Shown in pieces: positions 27,019 through 33,977 of a stretch of DNA of 64,000 bases (positions are counted from its first letter, which is position 1; every line of letters starts with the position of its first letter). The notes under the pieces were generated by a model that was given only the letters and a program-made list of their open reading frames with translations, was not told where the DNA came from and did not search any database. Source of the DNA: Sphingobacterium lactis (lineage in GTDB: Bacteria; Bacteroidota; Bacteroidia; Sphingobacteriales; Sphingobacteriaceae); assembly GCF_011046555.1 (NCBI RefSeq), contig NZ_CP049246.1, positions 62,001-126,000 of the forward strand, in the 5' to 3' direction. Both the position numbers and the translations under genes were made by a program.

Positions 27019-27459
27019 TTACTTTAAGTTATTGAAAACTATCTCCAAAAGCTGTTGAGCTTGGGCCATCGAATTTTTATCGACCCCTTTCATCGCTTCG
27101 GAGATAGTTTTTTCTGCTTGTAGCATACACTTATCCCGAAGTTTATGGCCTAGGGCCGTTAGGTAAATCTGATTGGCGCGCTTATCTCCTTCCGAATTCA
27201 CTCGGATTAATATCTTTTGTTTTTCCAAATTGGAAATCAACCGGGAAACGCTGGGTTTATCACGGTAGGTCAGTTTCGCAATCTCCTGTTGACTGAGGCC
27301 TTCCGATTCCCATAGGAAATACAAAACGCTCCACTGTTCAGCGGTAATATTCAGTCCGCTTTCCTTGAAATTACGCTGTAAACGCCTCCCGATAGCCGTG
27401 GAAACACGCCCCGTTAAAAAAGAATAGAATTCGCTAGCATAGCTGGTTTCATTGATCAT
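27019..27459 (-). CDS. MarR family transcriptional regulator
   Basis: 146 residues with the MarR winged helix-turn-helix: LNITAEQWSVLYFLWESEG, then LSQQEIAKLTYRDKPSVSRL as the recognition region and the wing LIRVNSEGDKRANQIYLT. The ATG at 27459 is preferred to a GTG one codon before. It is convergent with the glutamate-synthase-like gene (six-base gap) and divergent from the coiled-coil membrane protein at 27582, which may be its target. The ligand is unknown. Confidence 0.92.
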   Translation of the reverse strand: MINETSYASEFYSFLTGRVSTAIGRRLQRNFKESGLNITAEQWSVLYFLWESEGLSQQEIAKLTYRDKPSVSRLISNLEKQKILIRVNSEGDKRANQIYLTALGHKLRDKCMLQAEKTISEAMKGVDKNSMAQAQQLLEIVFNNLK

Positions 27460-27581
27460 CACAAATAAGGTTAATGTGGTAAGGATTAGTTGTCACTGCA
27501 ATTAAAAAATAAAATAGCACTTTTGCAAATAATTTACCGTCAGAAGGATTTATACCTTGAAAAATTAATTAACTTTAGGCT

Positions 27582-28025
27582 ATGGAGAATCCGATTCTGA
27601 TTATTCTGATAGTTGTTGCCAGCTTTGCCTATAAGATTTATGATAATTTTAAAAAGGAGCAGGAAGCAGCGAAAAAACGTCTGGAGCAGCTCAAGAAGCA
27701 GCAACAGATGTCATCCTATCCGGATACTCCAAAACCAGCGCCCGTTAAATCGAAACCCGCTAACCGGAAAATAAATCCGCCGCTCCCGGAGATTCCTAAA
27801 AAGACCTATGAACATGTGCAGGAACAACGGCCTGAAGTGGTTGCGGAGGTTGAAAATTTTCAACGGATGAAAGAAGAACAACGACGTCGAGCGCTCTTGG
27901 ACCAACAGAAAAAGGAAATGAAACCTGTTTTGGAGAAAACCGAAGATCAATTTACCCCTCAGCAATTTGACCTCCGAAAAGCAATTATCCAACAGGCGAT
28001 ATTGGAACGGCCATACAAAGACTAA
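27582..28025 (+). CDS. Hypothetical single-pass membrane protein with coiled coil
   Basis: 147 residues, not assigned to a family. Residues 3-20 (NPILIILIVVASFAYKIY) form a membrane anchor, followed by a charged helical stretch (KKEQEAAKKRLEQLKKQQQ), a proline-rich linker (PDTPKPAPVKSKP) and a second charged coiled-coil region, ending in DLRKAIIQQAILERPYKD, which looks conserved. Most of the chain would face the cytoplasm if the N-terminus is outside. It is divergent from the marR gene. Function unknown. Confidence 0.7.
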   Translation: MENPILIILIVVASFAYKIYDNFKKEQEAAKKRLEQLKKQQQMSSYPDTPKPAPVKSKPANRKINPPLPEIPKKTYEHVQEQRPEVVAEVENFQRMKEEQRRRALLDQQKKEMKPVLEKTEDQFTPQQFDLRKAIIQQAILERPYKD

Positions 28026-28341
28026 ACCGGCTCTTCTTGTTTGGATTTTGATCTTCTAGGGATAGAATCCATCTATTTCTGTAAAATTCACCATCATTTT
28101 ACCTGCTTTATATCTTGGATATTCTTACCGAACATCCATTTTTTAGACCAAATGGCACCTCGTTAAAATTGAGAATCGGAAAAAAGGTTCACTTGGTCGA
28201 AATCCCCTACCTTACCCCCCAAAATAAACGCTTAAAGCCAAAATTACGAATTTCGCAAAATAGAAATCAATAATCTGAAAATCAACACGTTATCACGAAA
28301 TATACTAACTTTTATGCTAAAATGGGACTGTTTTTTCCCTA

Positions 28342-28462
28342 GACCTTGTCTGAGGTGAGTCCGAGGTGAGAGCGTGGTGAGAGCGTGGTGAGAGCGTGTA
28401 TATAGCACGTGTGCACCACGTCTAAACCACGGTCGCACCTCGCTAGCATGTCGGACAAGGTC
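28342..28462. repeat. 121-bp imperfect palindrome (candidate dispersed or mobile-type repeat)
   Basis: The ends are GACCTTGTC (28342-28350) and GACAAGGTC (28454-28462). Pairing each base with its mirror around 28402 gives, for the 57 positions per arm up to 28398, 39 Watson-Crick and 6 G-T pairs with no gap needed. The tip is CGTG-TATATAG-CACG. The arms consist of 11-bp units (GAGGTGAGAGC, GTGGTGAGAGC twice). Extruded DNA or RNA would form a long hairpin. No gene is encoded, and it is larger than a terminator. Confidence 0.8.
28351..28397 (+). repeat. 11-bp direct tandem repeat in the left palindrome arm
   Basis: After a degenerate first unit (TGAGGTGAGTCC) come GAGGTGAGAGC, GTGGTGAGAGC, GTGGTGAGAGC and a partial GTG. 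The 11-base period is about one helical turn. The right arm shows the same spacing in degenerate form on the other strand. Confidence 0.8.
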
Positions 28463-28675
28463 CAGCCCATGTAAAAGCGGGCACTGACCATGCGCAGCAA
28501 TTCGGAAAATTCAAGAAAAGGGGAGATAGCAGGCAGGCCTCGAGATGGGAATACGAGTGGAGAGGCAACCAATGTTAAAACTTAAACAACCAGTTTTGTG
28601 CAGCTCAAGTTCAAATTGGCTTAAAGATTTATTAACTAATTTTTTAATCTGTGTTGGGTATCCTGTTGGTCCAGC

Positions 28676-29458
28676 TTACAACAATTTAAATTGATCCTGG
28701 TCCTGTAGAAAAGGGAAATGTTCTCGATTTTCTTCGAGGTCTTTCGGGTTAAGCGTAAAGGTATAGAGATCCTCATCTTCTGGTTTGTAATAAACCACGT
28801 CGCCATTCGGCGATATACACATGGATCCACCTGAATAGTAAACTTCCTTACCATCGTGACCAACACGGTTGACACCGATCACGAAAGCTTGATTTTCGAT
28901 GGCACGGGCAGGAATCAAGGCCCGCCAATGTGCAGATCGTTTATCTGGCCAACTTGCGGTATAGACCAATAGATCGTAGGCACCCTGTTGGTTTCTGGAC
29001 CAGATTGGGAACCGAAGGTCATAACATACCATTGGACAGATTTTCCAACCTTTCAGTTGAAAAATAATTCTGGAATTGCCTTCTGAAAAGATTTTATCTT
29101 CGCCAGCCATGGAGAATAAATGGCGTTTATCGTAATGGGTATAGCTTCCATCCGGCGACATCCAGACAAAGCGGTTATAATATTTCCCACCTTCTTCAAT
29201 GATCAATGAACCTGCAACCACACATTCATATTTCTTGGAGGTCTCAAACAACCAATGCATGGTCTTCCCGGACATGGTCTCGGCACATTTCTCCACGTTG
29301 GTGGTGAACCCTGTGTTGAACATCTCCGGAAGAATGATCAAATCCGTTTTTTCCCGTAAAGAAGATAGCCGTAGCCCAAGATTCTGTAGATTCTTGTCGA
29401 TATTTTCCCAAAAAAGATAAGCTTGAAATATGGTTACTTTTAATGGCTCTCTTTGCAT
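28676..29458 (-). CDS. Nitrilase-family amidase (omega-amidase/YafV-like)
   Basis: 260 residues. The catalytic triad is visible: E45 in IILPEMFNTGF, K111 in YDKRHLFSMAGE and C145 in MVCYDLRFPIWSRN. The pattern YDKRHLF and CYDLRFP fits omega-amidase-type enzymes, which hydrolyse alpha-ketoglutaramate or alpha-ketosuccinamate in methionine salvage and nitrogen metabolism; the exact amide is inferred. An upstream GTG at 29494 extends the frame, but the ATG at 29458 (MQREPLKVTIFQ) places the first beta strand as in homologues. Confidence 0.88.
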   Translation of the reverse strand: MQREPLKVTIFQAYLFWENIDKNLQNLGLRLSSLREKTDLIILPEMFNTGFTTNVEKCAETMSGKTMHWLFETSKKYECVVAGSLIIEEGGKYYNRFVWMSPDGSYTHYDKRHLFSMAGEDKIFSEGNSRIIFQLKGWKICPMVCYDLRFPIWSRNQQGAYDLLVYTASWPDKRSAHWRALIPARAIENQAFVIGVNRVGHDGKEVYYSGGSMCISPNGDVVYYKPEDEDLYTFTLNPKDLEENREHFPFLQDQDQFKLL

Positions 29459-29522
29459 GCTATCCTCAAAATTTTCTTTAGTGTATTTTACCAAATTAGG
29501 AAAAACTAAGCAATAATCATAA

Positions 29523-30500
29523 TTAGCGCTTGCGGTGCATTAATGTATCTGCAAGTATTCTTAATTCTGTTTTCTGTGCATCTGAAACGGCGATTTCATC
29601 TAATTTATTGTAGGCCAACTCGGTATATCGCTGCTTTATATCCTCGGCATATTGATCTACAGCCAATTGGGCATATAGTTTTTTCATACGGAAGACTTTT
29701 TCATCGTCGGAAATGTCACTCCCCTGAAGCAATAGGTCCAATTCTGACCGCGAATCTGCTGTTGCCAATTCTTCGGTTTTTATGCGGAGGAAGGTTTTTT
29801 TGTTGCATAGGATATCACCGCCAACCTGTTTCCCGAAGGTCTCCGGATCGCCATAGACATCGAGGAAATCATCCTGCAATTGGAAGGCAATCCCCAGGTT
29901 AACGCCGAAGTCATACAGTAATTGCTGTTGTACCTTATCGGCATTGGCCAAGATCGCTCCCAACTGGAGCGCACCGCCCAACAATACGGAAGTCTTCCGA
30001 CGGATCATTTCGATATAGTCACCTTCAGCCACATTATCCATGGTTTCGAAATCCATATCCATTTGCTGACCCTCACAAACTTCCAAGGCTACCTGATTGA
30101 ACACCACCAATAATTCGCCAATTTTGTCTGCCGGGCATTTCCCTAATTCCTGATAGGCTTTCACCAACAAGGCATCTCCCGAAAGAATGGCCACATTATC
30201 GTTCCACTTCTGGTGCACGGTGTCCTTTCCACGGCGTAAAGGCGCCTTGTCCATGATATCATCATGAATCAAAGAGAAATTATGGAAATATTCGATGGCG
30301 ATACTTGCCGGAAGTACTTCTGCGGTATCTTCCTTCCCGAATAATTTTGCTCCCATGAAGACCAGCATGGGTCTGATGCGCTTGCCGGAAAGGGATAGGA
30401 TGTATCGAATGGGATCGTAAAGATCAGAAGGCCTGTCAGGAAACTCTGCCTGATCAATATAGGCACTGATCAACTTGCCATATGGATGCTGTTCAAACAT
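29523..30500 (-). CDS. Polyprenyl synthetase (trans-isoprenyl diphosphate synthase)
   Basis: About 325 residues. It condenses isopentenyl diphosphate with allylic diphosphates. The first aspartate-rich motif is in FSLIHDDIMDKAPLRRG and the second in AFQLQDDFLDVYGDPETFGK; GKRIRPMLVF and KTSVLLGGALQLGA are also typical. The residues before the first motif suggest a short or medium product (farnesyl to geranylgeranyl), but this is not certain. The ATG at 30500 (MFEQHPYGKL) is preferred to a GTG at 30518. The nitrilase-like gene lies downstream on the same strand. Confidence 0.92.
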   Translation of the reverse strand: MFEQHPYGKLISAYIDQAEFPDRPSDLYDPIRYILSLSGKRIRPMLVFMGAKLFGKEDTAEVLPASIAIEYFHNFSLIHDDIMDKAPLRRGKDTVHQKWNDNVAILSGDALLVKAYQELGKCPADKIGELLVVFNQVALEVCEGQQMDMDFETMDNVAEGDYIEMIRRKTSVLLGGALQLGAILANADKVQQQLLYDFGVNLGIAFQLQDDFLDVYGDPETFGKQVGGDILCNKKTFLRIKTEELATADSRSELDLLLQGSDISDDEKVFRMKKLYAQLAVDQYAEDIKQRYTELAYNKLDEIAVSDAQKTELRILADTLMHRKR

Positions 30501-30607
30501 ATCTTCTAATATTAGCACGAAGATAGCAATTTGAGGTGGAAACGACTGCGGAATTGGATTTGATTTTAGCCATTATCTATGTAAATTGCGGCAAACAATC
30601 GAAATCT

Positions 30608-31771
30608 ATGCGTATACTCATTATCCATAATCAATACCAACATATCGGCGGCGAAGATTTTGTAATGAGTCAGGAAATGGAAGCGCTAAGGAAGAACCAT
30701 GAGGTCGACCTCTATACGGTACGAAATGTGAAAGGATGGAAAGGCTATTTGCAATACTTGCAGTATCCGATGAATTGGCCACAGGTGAAACTCCTGAAGG
30801 CTAAAATCGAGGAATTTAAGCCCGATATCATCCATATACACAATATGCACTATGCCCTTGGCCCTCTTTTCATTCTCCACATCAAGAAAATGGGAATCCC
30901 CATGCTGATGACCCTGCACAACTTCCGGTTGATCTGCCCGTCAGCAACACTTTTTGATAAAGGCAATATCTTTTTGGACTCCATAAAACAGGATTTCCCT
31001 TGGAATGCAGTAAAAAAGAAAGCGCTGGAAAATTCCTATTTTAAGACGTTCTGGACAGGGTTCACCTATTGGATCCACCGCAAGCGGGGCACCTTTCAAC
31101 ACATCGATCGTTTTATCGTACTTTCCGAATTTGCCAAGGGGATATTTTCCAGGTCAAAATTTGGCGTTTCCATGGAGAAGTTTGTGGTCAAACCGAATTT
31201 CGTGAAAGAGGAGTTTGTTGAAGATCCGGTCGAAGGGGATTACTTTGTGTATGTAGGTCGATTATCCGAAGAGAAGGGCATTGTCCCTCTGTTGCATGCG
31301 TGGCGCGCGACGAACCATAAGATCAAGATTTTTGGGACCGGCCCACTCCAACATGAGGTTGAACAGATTGCTGCAGGCAGCCCGCATATCCAATACATGG
31401 GTTTCCAGAATAAGCAGACCCTAAGCAAGCAGATTGCGCATGCTTCAGCGGTCGTCGTCCCTTCCATTTGCTACGAGTCCATGCCGCTATCCGTACTCGA
31501 GGCCTATGCGCTCAAAACACCGGTACTGGCCAGCAACATTGGTATTTTAAGCGAAATGGTCGTACCTTTGCATACAGGGTTGCTGTTCGACCCCCATAAC
31601 CACATCGATGTGGTACAGAAACTGAACGAATGGACCTCCCTAACGAAGGAAAAAAAGGTGGCAATGGGTGAACATTGTTACCATGAATATGTCAAAAAAT
31701 ATAGCCAACCCGTTGTTATGGATCAATTGGAACAGATCTATGCCGAGGTGGCTTTAAGAAAGGAAAAATAA
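30608..31771 (+). CDS. Glycosyltransferase family 4 (GT-B)
   Basis: 387 residues from the ATG at 30608 (MRILIIHNQYQHIGGEDFVM); a frame extension to 30536 looks like untranslated leader. The N-terminal domain has IHIHNMHYALGPLF and LHNFRLICPSAT, the second starts near YVGRLSEEKGIVPLL and includes IFGTGPLQHEVEQI and VVPSICYESMPLSVLEAYAL, the E-x7-E donor motif. It resembles glycosyltransferases of surface polysaccharide synthesis. Donor and acceptor are unknown. The stop TAA shares a base with the ATG of the DUF59 gene. Confidence 0.88.
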   Translation: MRILIIHNQYQHIGGEDFVMSQEMEALRKNHEVDLYTVRNVKGWKGYLQYLQYPMNWPQVKLLKAKIEEFKPDIIHIHNMHYALGPLFILHIKKMGIPMLMTLHNFRLICPSATLFDKGNIFLDSIKQDFPWNAVKKKALENSYFKTFWTGFTYWIHRKRGTFQHIDRFIVLSEFAKGIFSRSKFGVSMEKFVVKPNFVKEEFVEDPVEGDYFVYVGRLSEEKGIVPLLHAWRATNHKIKIFGTGPLQHEVEQIAAGSPHIQYMGFQNKQTLSKQIAHASAVVVPSICYESMPLSVLEAYALKTPVLASNIGILSEMVVPLHTGLLFDPHNHIDVVQKLNEWTSLTKEKKVAMGEHCYHEYVKKYSQPVVMDQLEQIYAEVALRKEK

Positions 31772-32100
31772 TGAACATCATTGTTATGGATAGATTGGGC
31801 TTGGCCCCTCAGATTGAGGAAGCTTTAGCTACCGTATATGACCCTGAATTGAAACCGGCGAATATCCTGGATCTGGGATTGGTCTATGAGATTATCACCA
31901 AGGAAAACCGCCAGGCGAAAATCGTTATGACTCTAACGGCTCCGGCCTGCCCGGTTGCTGGCGAGATCATGAATGAAGTCCAGCAGAAGGTAGCTGCCAT
32001 CGAGGGGATTGATGAAGCGATTGTGGAGTTGACATTTGATCCACCTTGGACCAAGGATATGATGACCGAAGAAGCGAAATTGGAATTAGGCTTTCTATAA
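31771..32100 (+). CDS. DUF59/MIP18 family iron-sulfur assembly factor
   Basis: 109 residues. Members of this family (SufT, PaaD, eukaryotic MIP18) help in iron-sulfur cluster maturation. Visible are ALATVYDPELKPANILDLGL and TLTAPACPVAGEIMNEVQ with the conserved Cys, then VELTFDPPWTKDMMTEEAK, typical of the group. It overlaps the preceding glycosyltransferase by one base (TAATG); a functional link between the two is not obvious. No suf genes are nearby. Convergent with uvrC, three bases between the stops. Confidence 0.9.
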   Translation: MNIIVMDRLGLAPQIEEALATVYDPELKPANILDLGLVYEIITKENRQAKIVMTLTAPACPVAGEIMNEVQQKVAAIEGIDEAIVELTFDPPWTKDMMTEEAKLELGFL

Positions 32101-32103
32101 GCC

Positions 32104-33912
32104 CTATTTCGTCTCGTCTGCAAAATATTGTCGAAGTGCTTGCACCTGTTTGAGGTTAAGCACTTTTTTTAGTTCCTCATCGGAAGCTTCCTTAACCTTC
32201 TTCACCGAACGGAATGTTTTCAATAATTTCTCTACAGAGACCTTCCCTACCCCTGGGATATTATCAAGGTCGGAGACAAATGTCTTCCGACTTCGTTGGT
32301 TTCGGTGAAAGGTGATCCCGAAGCGGTGTGCTTCATCCCGCAGATGCTGAATAATCTTTAAGGTTTCGGATTTCTTGTCCAGATAGAGTGGATATTGATC
32401 CCCTGGATAGAAAAGTTCTTCCAACCGCTTGGCGATACCGATCACGGTGACTTTCTTTTCAATACCCAAAAGCTTCAGGCTCTTCAGTGCAGCCCCCAAT
32501 TGGCCCTTACCACCGTCGATCACGATGAGTTGGGGCAAGGACTGGTCTTCATCCAACAGTCGCCTGTAGCGCCTGAAAACTGCCTCCTCCATGGTCGCGA
32601 AGTCATTCGGTCCTTCCACGGTTTTTACGTTGAAATGTCGATAATCTTTTTTGGACGGCTTGGCATCCTTAAAGACCACAACTGCCGACACCGGATAGTT
32701 CCCTTGGATATTCGAGTTATCGAAACATTCGATATGCCGTGGTAAAACGGGAAGGCGTAAATCCTTCTGCATCTGCTTCAGGACGCGTTCCGTCTTGATC
32801 TCCGGATTCAACTTCTCATACTGCAGCAGTCGTTCCTTTTTGAAATAGGCAACATTCTTTAGGGATAGCTCCAAGAGCTTCTTCTTATCCCCCAGTTTGG
32901 GCACCAGGAATCGCATATCCTCATTCCCCTCGATATCCAGTTCAAAAGGCACAATGATTTCACGGGAGTGGCTTCTGAATTTGCTGCGGATCTGGGGAAT
33001 TGCTATAGCCAACAGCTCGGCATCCGTTTCATCCAAACGTTTCTTCAATTCTACCGTCTGCGTCTGGATCACGACCCCATTGACCACTTTCAGGAAGTTT
33101 ACAAAGGCGTAATTGTCCTCCGAAGCGATACTGAATACATCCACATTGGTAATGGATGAACTAACGACCGTAGATTTGCTCTGGTAATTGGATAATTTAT
33201 CCAGCTTGACCTTGCTCTTATGCGCCGCTTCGAAATCCATGGCTTCCACCGCAGCATGCATCTGTTCTTTCAATCGATTCGTGACCATGGAAATCTTACC
33301 ATTCAGGATATCCTTGATATCGGCTAGATTCTGATCATAGTCTTCCTCGGATTGGTAACCTTCGCATGGCCCCTTGCAATTGCCAATCTGATATTCCAGA
33401 CAGACCTTGTACTTCCCTTTGGCAATATTCTCTGGGGCAAGGTTCAGGTTACAGGTACGCAATGGAAAGAGTTCGCGGATCATGTCCAGGATGATGTGCA
33501 TCATCCCGACCGAAGCATACGGACCGTAATACTTGGATCCATCCTTGATGTATTTGCGGGTCCAGAATATTCTAGGAAAATGCTCCTGTTTGATGACAAT
33601 CCAAGGATAGGTTTTATCATCCTTGAGCATCACATTGTATCGTGGCTGGTGTTTTTTGATCAAGTTGTTTTCCAACAACCAGGCATCGATCTCCGTATCC
33701 ACGATGGTGAATGCGATCCGGTTGATCTTGCGCACCAACACACGGGTCTTGCTATTCAGTTGGGTCTGGTTTACAAAATAGGAACCTACCCGATTCCGCA
33801 GATCCTTTGCCTTACCGACATAGATCAGCGTATCGTCCTTATCAAAATATTGATAAACCCCAGGTTTGTGTGGGATTTTCGTCAGTTCTTTCCTGTAATC
33901 AAATTCCATCAT
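32104..33912 (-). CDS. uvrC: Excinuclease ABC subunit C
   Basis: 602 residues (601 if the second ATG at 33909 is used). UvrC makes both incisions in nucleotide excision repair with UvrAB. The N-terminal GIY-YIG nuclease is seen in KPGVYQYFDKDDTLIYVGKA, the UVR motif in the middle (MHAAVEAMDFEAAHKSKVKL), the RNase H-like nuclease domain around HIECFDNSNIQGNYPVSAVV and DGGKGQLGAALKSL, and the C-terminal helix-hairpin-helix pair in LDNIPGVGKVSVEKLLKTF. The start codon lies three bases from the T-run of the terminator hairpin for the upstream gene, leaving no room for a separate leader. Confidence 0.96.
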   Translation of the reverse strand: MMEFDYRKELTKIPHKPGVYQYFDKDDTLIYVGKAKDLRNRVGSYFVNQTQLNSKTRVLVRKINRIAFTIVDTEIDAWLLENNLIKKHQPRYNVMLKDDKTYPWIVIKQEHFPRIFWTRKYIKDGSKYYGPYASVGMMHIILDMIRELFPLRTCNLNLAPENIAKGKYKVCLEYQIGNCKGPCEGYQSEEDYDQNLADIKDILNGKISMVTNRLKEQMHAAVEAMDFEAAHKSKVKLDKLSNYQSKSTVVSSSITNVDVFSIASEDNYAFVNFLKVVNGVVIQTQTVELKKRLDETDAELLAIAIPQIRSKFRSHSREIIVPFELDIEGNEDMRFLVPKLGDKKKLLELSLKNVAYFKKERLLQYEKLNPEIKTERVLKQMQKDLRLPVLPRHIECFDNSNIQGNYPVSAVVVFKDAKPSKKDYRHFNVKTVEGPNDFATMEEAVFRRYRRLLDEDQSLPQLIVIDGGKGQLGAALKSLKLLGIEKKVTVIGIAKRLEELFYPGDQYPLYLDKKSETLKIIQHLRDEAHRFGITFHRNQRSRKTFVSDLDNIPGVGKVSVEKLLKTFRSVKKVKEASDEELKKVLNLKQVQALRQYFADETK

Positions 33913-33915
33913 AGC

Positions 33916-33955
33916 AAAAAAAACCAGACCAATCTAGGTGTAGATCTGGTCTGGT
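33916..33955 (-). terminator. Strong intrinsic terminator after the PBP1A gene, abutting the uvrC start
   Basis: Read on the minus strand: ACCAGACCA (33955-33947), a bulged G, ATCTA (33945-33941), loop CACC, TAGAT (33936-33932), TGGTCTGGT (33931-33923), then eight Ts (33923-33916, the first shared with the stem end). That is a 14-bp stem with one bulge and a tetraloop. It is 22 bases after the PBP stop and three bases before the uvrC ATG. Confidence 0.9.
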
Positions 33956-33977
33956 AATAAATTTATCAAAGTTCAGG

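Larger units (their letters stand above)
28026..28675. other. Long non-coding region with a palindromic repeat element
   Basis: 650 bases without a supportable gene. The first 300 bases are AT-rich with no clear structure. Positions 28342-28462 hold an imperfect palindrome with 11-bp periodic units (annotated separately). 28463-28580 is GC-richer, unlike the AT-rich flanks, and could belong to the same element. Open frames on the minus strand here are translations of the repeat and were not accepted as genes. Confidence 0.7.

Noticed and set aside
28351..28397. CRISPR array
   Set aside because: The repeated units are 11 bases long, contiguous, without unique spacers, and no cas genes are present.
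28339..28572. Minus-strand open frame of 77 codons over the palindromic repeat
   Set aside because: It is a translation of the repeat arms and the GC-rich flank; no start context, no family resemblance, and an overlapping frame (28244-28438) gives similar repeat-derived residues.
30536..30607. N-terminal extension of the GT4 gene
   Set aside because: The 24 extra residues do not fit the GT4 fold start (MRILIIHNQYQ) and probably are leader sequence.
32395..33957. Plus-strand frames opposite uvrC, up to 201 codons
   Set aside because: Antisense to a clear uvrC gene with all domains intact; composition is that of reverse-complement coding.
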